In this document: one piece after another, positions 1 to 5,744 of the stretch
Numbering within the stretch: the first letter of the stretch is position 1
Layout: each line of letters opens with the position of its first letter
Origin: an uncultured Flavobacteriales bacterium
GTDB taxonomy: Bacteria > Bacteroidota > Bacteroidia > Flavobacteriales > Vicingaceae
Assembly: GCA_946886085.1 (NCBI GenBank)
Contig: CAMPHX010000070.1
Coordinates: 1-6,712, forward strand
Length of the DNA: 6,712 bases
Direction: 5' to 3'
Notes under the pieces: generated by a model
Databases searched by the model: none
Told to the model about the DNA's origin: nothing
Seen by the model: the letters and a program-made list of their open reading frames with translations, nothing else
Translations under genes and position numbers: made by a program

Positions 1-11
1 TTATTAAATTT

Positions 12-599
12 ATGTTTTTAGAAAATACCATACACTCATCAAAAAAGAAAGGCTGGATAGAAGTTATCTGTGGTTCTATGTTTTCAGGAAAAACTGAAGA
101 ACTTATACGCAGAATGAAGCGTGCTAAGTTTGCCAAGCAAAATGTAGAGATTTTTAAACCCGAAATAGATACGCGCTACGATGAAGAAAAAGTGGTTTCG
201 CATGATGCCAATGAAATTCATTCTACTCCTGTTCCTTCTTCTTCTAACATTATTATTTTAGCCAATAATGTGGAAGTGGTTGGTATTGATGAAGCCCAGT
301 TTTTTGATGATGGCTTGGTGGCAGTTTGTAACCAATTGGCGAATAGCGGTATTCGAGTGATTGTTGCTGGATTAGATATGGATTTTAAAGGCAAACCTTT
401 TGGACCAATGCCACAAATCATGGCTTGTGCCGAATACATTACCAAAGTACATGCTATTTGTATGCATTGCGGAGAATTAGCCAATCATTCTCATAGAATA
501 AACGCCAACGATAAGTTGGTTCAATTAGGAGAAACCGACACCTACGAACCTCTTTGCCGAAGTTGTTTTCAACAGGCAATTAGTAAAAAAGTAAACTAA
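12..599 (+). CDS. tdk: Thymidine kinase, type II (TK1-like, zinc-binding lid)
   Basis: This cytosolic salvage enzyme phosphorylates thymidine to dTMP using ATP. The 195-residue length is normal for the bacterial TK1-like family. Visible motifs are the P-loop GSMFSGKT at residues 21-28, the segment GIDEAQFF at 91-98 whose Glu94 is the expected catalytic base, and a C-terminal lid with CxxC at 150-153 and CRSC at 182-185. These four cysteines should bind one structural zinc. The segment TYEPLC (177-182) matches the substrate-binding lasso. The start at 12 gives an N-terminus (MFLENT...GWIEVICG) typical of Bacteroidota homologues. No in-frame stop is visible in the 11 bases upstream, so a slightly longer protein cannot be formally excluded. 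The next gene begins 16 bases after the stop and is probably co-transcribed. There is no sign of damage. Family assignment is near certain; activity is inferred from intact motifs. Confidence 0.97.
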   Translation: MFLENTIHSSKKKGWIEVICGSMFSGKTEELIRRMKRAKFAKQNVEIFKPEIDTRYDEEKVVSHDANEIHSTPVPSSSNIIILANNVEVVGIDEAQFFDDGLVAVCNQLANSGIRVIVAGLDMDFKGKPFGPMPQIMACAEYITKVHAICMHCGELANHSHRINANDKLVQLGETDTYEPLCRSCFQQAISKKVN

Positions 600-615
600 A
601 AATTAACCCTAAAAA

Positions 616-1692
616 ATGACACTTTTACTCATTTACTTATTCATTGCTCTAGTTATTTCTTTTTTATGTTCTATAATGGAAGCAGTATTATTATCTGTTC
701 CCATATCTTACTTAAAATCAATAGTTGAAAATGGAAATAAAAGTGCCATAAGCATGATTAAACTAAAAGAAGACATTGATAAACCACTTTCTGCCATACT
801 TTCTCTTAATACTGTTGCCCATACCGTTGGAGCTGCAGGTGTGGGAGCACAAGCTACCATTGTTTTTGGAGATGCTTATTTTGGAATTGTTTCAGCTGCA
901 TTAACCATTTTAATTTTAGTTTTTACCGAAATTATTCCTAAAACATTAGGAGCTAATTACAGCAAAGAGCTTGTAGGAGTTATTTCAAAACTAATTAATG
1001 TTTCCATCATTTTAACATATCCGCTTGTTATCATATCTTCTTTACTTACAAGGTTGTTAGCGAGAAGTAAAATAGAATTAACTACAAGTAGAGAAGAAAT
1101 TTCAGCATTGGCAAGTATCGGAACTCAAGAAGGTATTTTTGCAGATAAAGAAAATAAAATTATTCAGAACTTAATTAAACTAAAAAGCATAAAAGTCTCT
1201 GAAATAATGACTCCAAGAGTGGTAGTAGTTATTGCCAACGAAGAAATGACCTTACAAGAATTCTTAAAAAACAAGGAGTTTTTACATTTTTCAAGAATAC
1301 CTATCTACCAAACTAATAAAGATAATATAAGCGGTTATGTGTTAAGAACAGTAGTATTTGAAAAATTAGCTGAAGACCAGTTTGACTTAAAATTAAAAGA
1401 CATTAAAAGAGAAATAATAACATTTCCCAAATCTACTACACTATTTAAAGCTTGGGATGAAATGTTAGCCAAACGTGAACACATCTCATTAGTTATTGAT
1501 AATTATGGTGGAATGGATGGTATAACTACCCTTGAAGATATTATAGAATCATTATTAGGTTTTGAAATTATTGACGAAAAAGACAAGGTTGACAATATGC
1601 AAAAATATGCGTTAGACAGATGGAAAAGCAAACAAAAAAAATACGATCTGCTTAAGGATGCAAGGAAAAAAGATGAAAACAAGAATTCATAG
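616..1692 (+). CDS. CNNM/DUF21 domain plus CBS-pair membrane protein (hemolysin C/CorB-like family)
   Basis: This is a predicted inner-membrane protein of the CNNM/CorB-like family, whose characterised members transport or regulate divalent cations such as Mg2+; the substrate here is unknown. Residues 1-150 are hydrophobic with about four membrane segments (roughly 3-25, 58-82, 88-104 and 120-147) and form the DUF21 domain. It contains the family hallmark EIIPKTLGANYS at 105-116. A CBS pair follows: CBS1 from about 195 (with IMTPR at 197-201) to 255, and CBS2 from about 265 to 318, ending in YGGMDGITTLEDIIESLLGF-type sequence that is strongly conserved in this family. The protein then ends at 358 in a lysine-rich charged tail. 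It therefore lacks the C-terminal CorC_HlyC domain that brings many relatives to about 420-440 residues. No frameshift is evident, so the short form looks natural. The older name 'hemolysin' should not be taken as function. ATG 616 begins directly at the first membrane segment. Confidence 0.88.
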   Translation: MTLLLIYLFIALVISFLCSIMEAVLLSVPISYLKSIVENGNKSAISMIKLKEDIDKPLSAILSLNTVAHTVGAAGVGAQATIVFGDAYFGIVSAALTILILVFTEIIPKTLGANYSKELVGVISKLINVSIILTYPLVIISSLLTRLLARSKIELTTSREEISALASIGTQEGIFADKENKIIQNLIKLKSIKVSEIMTPRVVVVIANEEMTLQEFLKNKEFLHFSRIPIYQTNKDNISGYVLRTVVFEKLAEDQFDLKLKDIKREIITFPKSTTLFKAWDEMLAKREHISLVIDNYGGMDGITTLEDIIESLLGFEIIDEKDKVDNMQKYALDRWKSKQKKYDLLKDARKKDENKNS

Positions 1693-1702
1693 CAACAAAA
1701 AG

Positions 1703-1723
1703 TGTTTCCATAAAATGGAAACA
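1703..1723. terminator. Perfect 9-bp inverted repeat after the CNNM gene, possible terminator
   Basis: The arms TGTTTCCAT (1703-1711) and ATGGAAACA (1715-1723) are perfectly complementary around an AAA loop. The hairpin begins 11 bases after the stop codon of the CNNM gene, the usual place for a transcription end. On the + strand it is followed by AGCTATATAAA rather than a T-run, so it is not a textbook intrinsic terminator in that direction. On the - strand it is followed by CTTTTTGTT, which is more terminator-like, although no - strand gene is seen downstream to need it. It could equally be an RNA-stabilising 3' hairpin. Confidence 0.4.
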
Positions 1724-1764
1724 AGCTATATAAAACTACGGTTAATCTATTTTGGTGTTTAAAA

Positions 1765-1778
1765 CTATGTATCTATGT
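1765..1778. repeat. Short direct repeat of CTATGT with period 8
   Basis: CTATGT occurs at 1765-1770 and again at 1773-1778, within the context AAAACTATGTATCTATGTGG. Read on the opposite strand this gives a CCACATAGATACATAG-type string. That string resembles short dispersed intergenic sequences I recall from flavobacterial genomes, but this is from memory and was not tested. Only one copy of the unit pair occurs in the window. Confidence 0.3.
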
Positions 1779-1925
1779 GGTTAAATTTCTTTACACTCGC
1801 CCGCTTGTACCAAGTGAGTAATATTAGTTGTTATTTTCCAAAAAAACATCCATAACAAAAAAATAACCTTGCTTCTTCCATAAAAGATTCCTTTTATTTA
1901 CATTTACAGTTATAAAATTTGATAA

Positions 1926-2528
1926 ATGGCTATTTACGAGTTTAATGGTTTTAAGCCTGTGGTTCATCCAACGGCTTTTGTGCATCCTCAGGCAGCAGTA
2001 ACAGGCAATGTAATTATCGGAGCAGATGTATATGTTGGTCCCGGAGTTGCCATTCGTGGCGATTGGGGGAAAATAATCATTAAAGATGGTTGTAATGTGC
2101 AAGAAAACTGTACCATACACATGTTTCCGGGAACAACTGTTACGCTTCATGAAGGAGCTCATATCGGACATGGAGCCATTATCCACGGAGCAACTGTTGG
2201 CAAAAATTGCTTAGTAGGCATGAACAGCGTAGTAATGGATGATGTAATTATTGAAGAAGAATGCATTATCGGTGCATTGTGTTTTGTTCCTGCCAAAATG
2301 GAAATTGAAAAAAGAAGTTTAGTGGTAGGAAATCCTGCAAAAATCATTAAAAAAGTAAGTGATGAAATGATGGCTTGGAAAACCAAAGGCACACAACTTT
2401 ATCAGGCATTACCCAAAGAAGCTTATGCTACTCTAAAACCTTGTGAGCCACTTACCGAAGAAGAAGCTAACCGACCTCAACAAGAAAAAATGTATGAAAC
2501 CTGGAATAAAATTAAAACTAACCCTTAA
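1926..2528 (+). CDS. paaY: PaaY/CaiE-like hexapeptide-repeat protein of the gamma-carbonic anhydrase superfamily
   Basis: This 200-residue cytosolic protein should fold as a left-handed parallel beta-helix (residues about 10-140, built from imperfect [LIV]GxxxX hexapeptide repeats) and trimerise, with a C-terminal helical tail. The three metal-ligand histidines of the gamma-carbonic anhydrase fold appear as His65 (TIHMF), His82 and His87 (GHGAIIHG), with the canonical five-residue spacing of the last two. Arg44, Asp46 and Gln59 match the conserved active-site Arg, Asp and Gln. The tail, with the W-K...Y motif near 151-159 and ending in EEANRP (179-184), matches PaaY rather than shorter YrdA-type proteins. 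E. coli PaaY is a thioesterase linked to phenylacetate degradation, but no other paa gene is visible here, so the physiological substrate is open. It leads the second gene block, with the next gene 11 bases downstream. No Shine-Dalgarno motif precedes ATG 1926, as is usual for this phylum. Confidence 0.86.
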   Translation: MAIYEFNGFKPVVHPTAFVHPQAAVTGNVIIGADVYVGPGVAIRGDWGKIIIKDGCNVQENCTIHMFPGTTVTLHEGAHIGHGAIIHGATVGKNCLVGMNSVVMDDVIIEEECIIGALCFVPAKMEIEKRSLVVGNPAKIIKKVSDEMMAWKTKGTQLYQALPKEAYATLKPCEPLTEEEANRPQQEKMYETWNKIKTNP

Positions 2529-2539
2529 TAACTACAACT

Positions 2540-2755
2540 ATGGAAAATTTAGAACTTCTTACCAATCCTTTAATCATTACATTAATTGTTATTGTCGCCA
2601 TTTGGGATGCCATTTGGAAATTAATAGGCTTATGGAAATCTGCCAGAAACAACGACTTAGTTTGGTTTGTTTGTATCGCCATTTTTAATACCGTTGGTAT
2701 TTTACCTATTATTTACATTCTTAGTAAGAAAAAAGAAAAAGCTGCTAATGAATAA
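2540..2755 (+). CDS. Small two-helix membrane protein, DUF5652-like
   Basis: This 71-residue protein has two hydrophobic segments, about residues 10-31 and 40-61, joined by a short basic turn (KSARNND, 33-39). It ends in a lysine-rich tail (SKKKEKAANE). The pattern N-P-L-hydrophobic-W-x-x-I-W-K-x-x-x-L-W-K-S-A-R-N-N followed by NTVGILPIIYIL (50-61) matches my recollection of the DUF5652 family of small uncharacterised membrane proteins. By the positive-inside rule, the basic turn and tail cannot both be placed cytoplasmically if both segments span fully, so topology is uncertain. The gene starts 11 bases after the PaaY-like gene. Its last 8 bases overlap the start of the next gene (ATGAATAA), which suggests translational coupling. 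Function is unknown. That it is a real gene is supported by composition, family resemblance and tight packing. Confidence 0.78.
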   Translation: MENLELLTNPLIITLIVIVAIWDAIWKLIGLWKSARNNDLVWFVCIAIFNTVGILPIIYILSKKKEKAANE

Positions 2756-3605
2756 GTTTTTACTGATAACCGCACTTTTATGCTTTGCATACATTAACAA
2801 TACTACTGCTCAAGTAATAAACGACCCTATTGGTGCTCGTTCAACAGCTATGGGTGGAATTACCACTACGCTTTCCGATTTGTGGTCAACCAACAATAAC
2901 CAAGCGGGGTTAGGTTTTGTTGAAGATTTAAGTGCCGGATTGTATTACGAAAACAGGTTTTTACTAAAAGAAACCAGTTATAAAGCTGGAGCTTTTGTGT
3001 TGCCTACTAAAACCGGAGCTTTTGGAGTAAGTATTGCCTCTTTTGGTTTTACCGAATTTATGGAAACCCGAGCAGGTTTATCGTATGGTTTACGCTTTAG
3101 CGAAAAATTTGCTGTTGGTGTACAAATGAACTATTTAAGAACCAGCTTAACGCAAGAGTTTGGAAGCAAAAACAGTGTTACTGGTGCTGTTGGTCTTATC
3201 GGAAAATTAAGTAATGAGATTACCTTGGGAGCTCATATTTACAACCCCAATAGAAGCAAATTAGCCGAATACGACAACGAACGCATTCCCACAGTAATGA
3301 AGTTAGGCTTAGATTATCGCTTTTCTGATAAATTAATTTTTGCCTTAGAAACGGAAAAAGACATTGATTTTAATCCAGTTGTGAAATTCGGAATTGAATA
3401 CCACATTATAGATATTCTGTATATAAGAGGTGGAATTTCTAACAACCCAACATCCAGTGCTTTTGGTTTTGGTTTAATTATGAAAAACTTTATTCTGGAA
3501 GCTTCATCATCTTTCCACCAAACATTGGGTATGACTCCCGGAATTTCGCTGATATACAAAAAATCTGACTCCAAATCTTCTAACAAAGTAAAAACAGATT
3601 TTTAA
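2748..3605 (+). CDS. PorV/PorQ-like outer-membrane beta-barrel protein
   Basis: This is a predicted outer-membrane protein of 285 residues. The frame is open from an upstream ATG at 2667, but I chose ATG 2748 because it gives a textbook signal peptide: MNK, a hydrophobic core at 4-15, and likely cleavage after TAQ at residue 22. The mature N-terminus carries a GARSTAMGGITTT segment (29-41) followed by a W-S-T-N-N-N-Q-A-G-L-G stretch, the characteristic start of PorV/PorQ/UPF0164-type barrels. The rest is alternating amphipathic strands with aromatic and glycine turns (for example GAFGVSIASFGF and KLGLDYRF). The last 14 residues are polar, so no strand-ending aromatic beta-signal lies at the extreme C-terminus; the final barrel strand is probably about 259-270. 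PorV-type proteins act in type IX secretion or other envelope assemblies, but this may be a paralogue with another role. It overlaps the upstream gene by 8 bases and its stop directly abuts the next ATG. Confidence 0.75.
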   Translation: MNKFLLITALLCFAYINNTTAQVINDPIGARSTAMGGITTTLSDLWSTNNNQAGLGFVEDLSAGLYYENRFLLKETSYKAGAFVLPTKTGAFGVSIASFGFTEFMETRAGLSYGLRFSEKFAVGVQMNYLRTSLTQEFGSKNSVTGAVGLIGKLSNEITLGAHIYNPNRSKLAEYDNERIPTVMKLGLDYRFSDKLIFALETEKDIDFNPVVKFGIEYHIIDILYIRGGISNNPTSSAFGFGLIMKNFILEASSSFHQTLGMTPGISLIYKKSDSKSSNKVKTDF

Positions 3606-5735
3606 ATGTTGAAGAACTTAAAAAACATACTATTCTTTTTGTTTTTTCTTATTTTTTGCTTGAACCAAACTCAGGCACAAAATCGTGAGGATGAAAAAAA
3701 TCAAATTATAGAAACACGAGTAGAATATTTGTCAGAAACAGATGAAAATCCTGATGCTGATTATACTACTATTTTTGATCAACTTTCATTTTATTATGAT
3801 AAACCGCTAAACCTCAACAGAGCTGATTTTGATGATTTAAGTTCATTAAACCTTCTTAACGACATTCAAATTAATAACCTACTCATCCACATAGAAAAAA
3901 ATGGCAAATTAATGACTTTAGAAGAGCTGCAAACTGTTGAGGGTTTTGATTTAGAAAGCATTAAATTAATATTACCCTTTGTAAAAGTTAGTGCCGATAT
4001 TAATACTGCTCAACTTACTTTTAAAGAACTATTGAAAAATGGTAACAACCAATATTTTGTTAGAATAGAAAAAGTATTGGAAGAAAAAAAAGGTTATAGT
4101 CCAACTACCGATTCAGCCTTAGCAGCAAGTCCTAACTCACGTTATTTAGGTTCTAATGAGCGAATTTTTAATCGTTATCGTTATAAATACGGCAACCATG
4201 TTAGCATAGGAATTACGGCCGAAAAAGATCCCGGAGAAGAATTTTTTACAGGAACACGAAAAAATGGTTTTGATTTTTATTCCGCACATCTATTTTTAAG
4301 AGACAGAGGAAAGTTTAAGCAAATTGCTTTGGGCGATTATCAAGCTCAATTCGGACAAGGATTAACCTTTTGGTCGGGAAGAGCTTTTGGCAAAGGTGCC
4401 GACATTTTAATGATAAAAAGAAGTGCTACAGGACTGAGACCATACGCTTCTGTTGATGAAACCTTGTTTTTAAGAGGTGGCGGACTAACCTACGAGCTAG
4501 GTAAGTTTGAAGTGACAGGTTTTTATTCACATAAAAAAATAGATGGAAATGTAATTACTCAAGATACTTCGGGATTAGCACAAGAAGAAATTGAAGCCAT
4601 CAATCAGGAAGGATTGTCTATTTCATCGTTACAACAAACTGGATTTCACCGAACTCCCAATGAATTGGAAGACCAAGATGCTATTACCCAACAACAAATG
4701 GGTGGACATGTTGCCTATAAAACCAGAAGCTTAAATATTGGAGCGACAGGTATTTTTAGCAAGATAGATGCTAAATTTGAAAGAACCTTACAACCTTACA
4801 GTCAGTTTAGAAACCAAGAAAGCGAACAAACAAAAGTGGGCTTAGATTACAACTGGATTTATAGAAATTTTAACTTTTTTGGAGAAGTAAGTCAAAGTAT
4901 TGATGCCGGAAAAGCTATTACATCAGGAGCAATTGTAATGCTCGACCCAAAACTTTCTTTAGCTGTTTTATATAGAAATTTCGATAGAGATTTTCAGCCA
5001 ATATCAAGTGCTGCTATTGGAGAAAACTCTGTAAATGAAAACGAAAAAGGGTTATACACCGGTATTATTGCCAAAATGGGCAAAAACTTTTCACTAACTG
5101 CTTATTACGATCAGTTTAGTTTTGGTTGGCTGCGATTTGGAATTGATGCCCCCTCTAAAGGACATCAATACATTACACAACTAAATTACCGACCATCCCG
5201 AAAAATGGAAATGTATATTAGAATAAGACAACGTTTAAGAGATAAAAGCACTCAGGTAGATGTTGATGATATAGATTATTTGGTAGATGAAACACAAACC
5301 AATTATCGTTTCAATTACTCCTATCAAATTACTGAGTCGATTAGGCTTAAAGGAAGAGTAGAATTAATTAATTACGATTTACAAGAATCTCCTTTTGAAA
5401 CTGGTTATTTGGTTTATCAAGATATTATTTACAAAGCCAAAAGCAGCCCGCTTTCTTTTTCATTCCGATACGGACTTTTTGATACCGATTCTTATAACAG
5501 TAGAATTTATGCTTATGAAAACGATGTGTTGTACTCTTTTTCTATTCCGGCATATTATAATAGAGGAGTTAGAACCTACCTTACCACAAGGTATCAATTT
5601 AGAAAAGGGATAGATTTATGGTTGCGTTACGCCCTTACTTATTTCGAAAATGTTGATACCATTGGTAGCGGACTAGAAGAAATTCAAGGGAATCATCGTT
5701 CTGATGTGAAAATTCAGTTGAGATTTACTTTTTAA
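3606..5735 (+). CDS. Secreted helix-hairpin-helix protein with C-terminal outer-membrane beta-barrel
   Basis: This 709-residue predicted outer-membrane protein has a signal peptide (hydrophobic 8-20, probable cleavage after AQA or TQAQ near 24-25). Residues about 66-126 form two tandem helix-hairpin-helix units in the ComEA layout: an LNLNRADFDDLSSL start (68-81), a central 'I-x-K-N-G-K-L-M-T-L-E-E-L' link (96-108) and a V-E-G-F second hairpin (111-114). The hairpin glycines are degenerate: the first hairpin reads LNLLND where GIG-type residues are expected, so DNA binding is doubtful. From about 180 onward the protein is a series of amphipathic strands. It carries a conserved-looking block LGDYQAQFGQGLTFWSG (242-258) and a long polar Gln/Glu-rich loop near 315-365, and ends in QLRFTF, a fitting C-terminal beta-signal. 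Its ATG follows the preceding stop with no gap, so the two are almost certainly co-translated. Similar proteins are widespread in Bacteroidota but uncharacterised as far as I know. Role unknown; a partnership with the PorV-like neighbour is inferred. Confidence 0.86.
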   Translation: MLKNLKNILFFLFFLIFCLNQTQAQNREDEKNQIIETRVEYLSETDENPDADYTTIFDQLSFYYDKPLNLNRADFDDLSSLNLLNDIQINNLLIHIEKNGKLMTLEELQTVEGFDLESIKLILPFVKVSADINTAQLTFKELLKNGNNQYFVRIEKVLEEKKGYSPTTDSALAASPNSRYLGSNERIFNRYRYKYGNHVSIGITAEKDPGEEFFTGTRKNGFDFYSAHLFLRDRGKFKQIALGDYQAQFGQGLTFWSGRAFGKGADILMIKRSATGLRPYASVDETLFLRGGGLTYELGKFEVTGFYSHKKIDGNVITQDTSGLAQEEIEAINQEGLSISSLQQTGFHRTPNELEDQDAITQQQMGGHVAYKTRSLNIGATGIFSKIDAKFERTLQPYSQFRNQESEQTKVGLDYNWIYRNFNFFGEVSQSIDAGKAITSGAIVMLDPKLSLAVLYRNFDRDFQPISSAAIGENSVNENEKGLYTGIIAKMGKNFSLTAYYDQFSFGWLRFGIDAPSKGHQYITQLNYRPSRKMEMYIRIRQRLRDKSTQVDVDDIDYLVDETQTNYRFNYSYQITESIRLKGRVELINYDLQESPFETGYLVYQDIIYKAKSSPLSFSFRYGLFDTDSYNSRIYAYENDVLYSFSIPAYYNRGVRTYLTTRYQFRKGIDLWLRYALTYFENVDTIGSGLEEIQGNHRSDVKIQLRFTF

Positions 5736-5744
5736 AATATACAA

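Larger units (their letters stand above)
1693..1925. other. Intergenic gap between the two gene blocks
   Basis: This 233-base interval is the only long non-coding stretch in the window and separates the tdk/CNNM block from the five-gene block. It contains a perfect hairpin near its left end (1703-1723), a tandem CTATGT repeat (1765-1778), a small GC-richer patch around 1794-1818, and A/T-rich sequence running up to the next start codon. I found no convincing protein-coding frame or tRNA. A promoter for the downstream genes is expected here, but no clean copy of the Bacteroidota TTTG/TAnnTTTG pair is visible. The nearest matches each have a mismatch or wrong spacing. Confidence 0.6.

Noticed and set aside
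218..484. Open frame of 88 codons on the - strand inside tdk
   Set aside because: It is a shadow of the thymidine kinase gene, with no family resemblance and no separate regulatory context.
1503..1724. Open frame of 73 codons on the - strand at the end of the CNNM gene
   Set aside because: It is antisense to conserved CBS-domain coding sequence, and its Phe/Ser-rich product is what reversed lysine- and glutamate-rich codons would give.
1751..1777. Promoter-like TTTG (1751-1754) and TATCTATG (1770-1777)
   Set aside because: The second box has one mismatch to TAnnTTTG and the spacer is only 15 bases, shorter than the roughly 17-23 usual in Bacteroidota; it also overlaps the CTATGT repeat.
1864..1871. 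TAACCTTG as a -7 promoter box
   Set aside because: It has one mismatch to TAnnTTTG and no TTG element at the right distance upstream; the nearest TTG, at 1828-1830, is 33 bases away.
1913..1921. TAAAATTTG just before the PaaY-like start, as a -7 promoter box
   Set aside because: It has one base too many between TA and TTTG, no TTG box lies at a suitable distance upstream, and it would start transcription on the start codon itself.
1824..2186. Open frame of 120 codons on the - strand
   Set aside because: It lies largely antisense to the PaaY-like gene, its translation resembles no family I know, and the + strand protein is clearly real with active-site residues.
2443..2688. Open frame of 81 codons on the + strand
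   Set aside because: It straddles the end of the PaaY-like gene and most of the small membrane protein gene in a different frame, and its product has no recognisable features.
2667..2747. Upstream ATG giving the PorV-like protein a 27-residue N-terminal extension
   Set aside because: The extension lies wholly inside the DUF5652-like gene in another frame and would place a hydrophobic stretch and KKKK ahead of a perfectly good signal peptide that starts at 2748.
3314..3586. Open frame of 90 codons on the - strand inside the PorV-like gene
   Set aside because: Antisense shadow of a signal-peptide-bearing gene; its composition is not convincing as a protein.
3801..3983. Canonical DNA-binding helix-hairpin-helix in the 709-residue protein
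   Set aside because: The overall layout fits, but the glycine-rich hairpins needed for backbone contact with DNA are mostly replaced, so I call the fold but not DNA binding.
5395..5613. Open frame of 72 codons on the + strand inside the HhH-barrel gene
   Set aside because: It is an out-of-frame shadow within a long, continuous barrel-coding frame.
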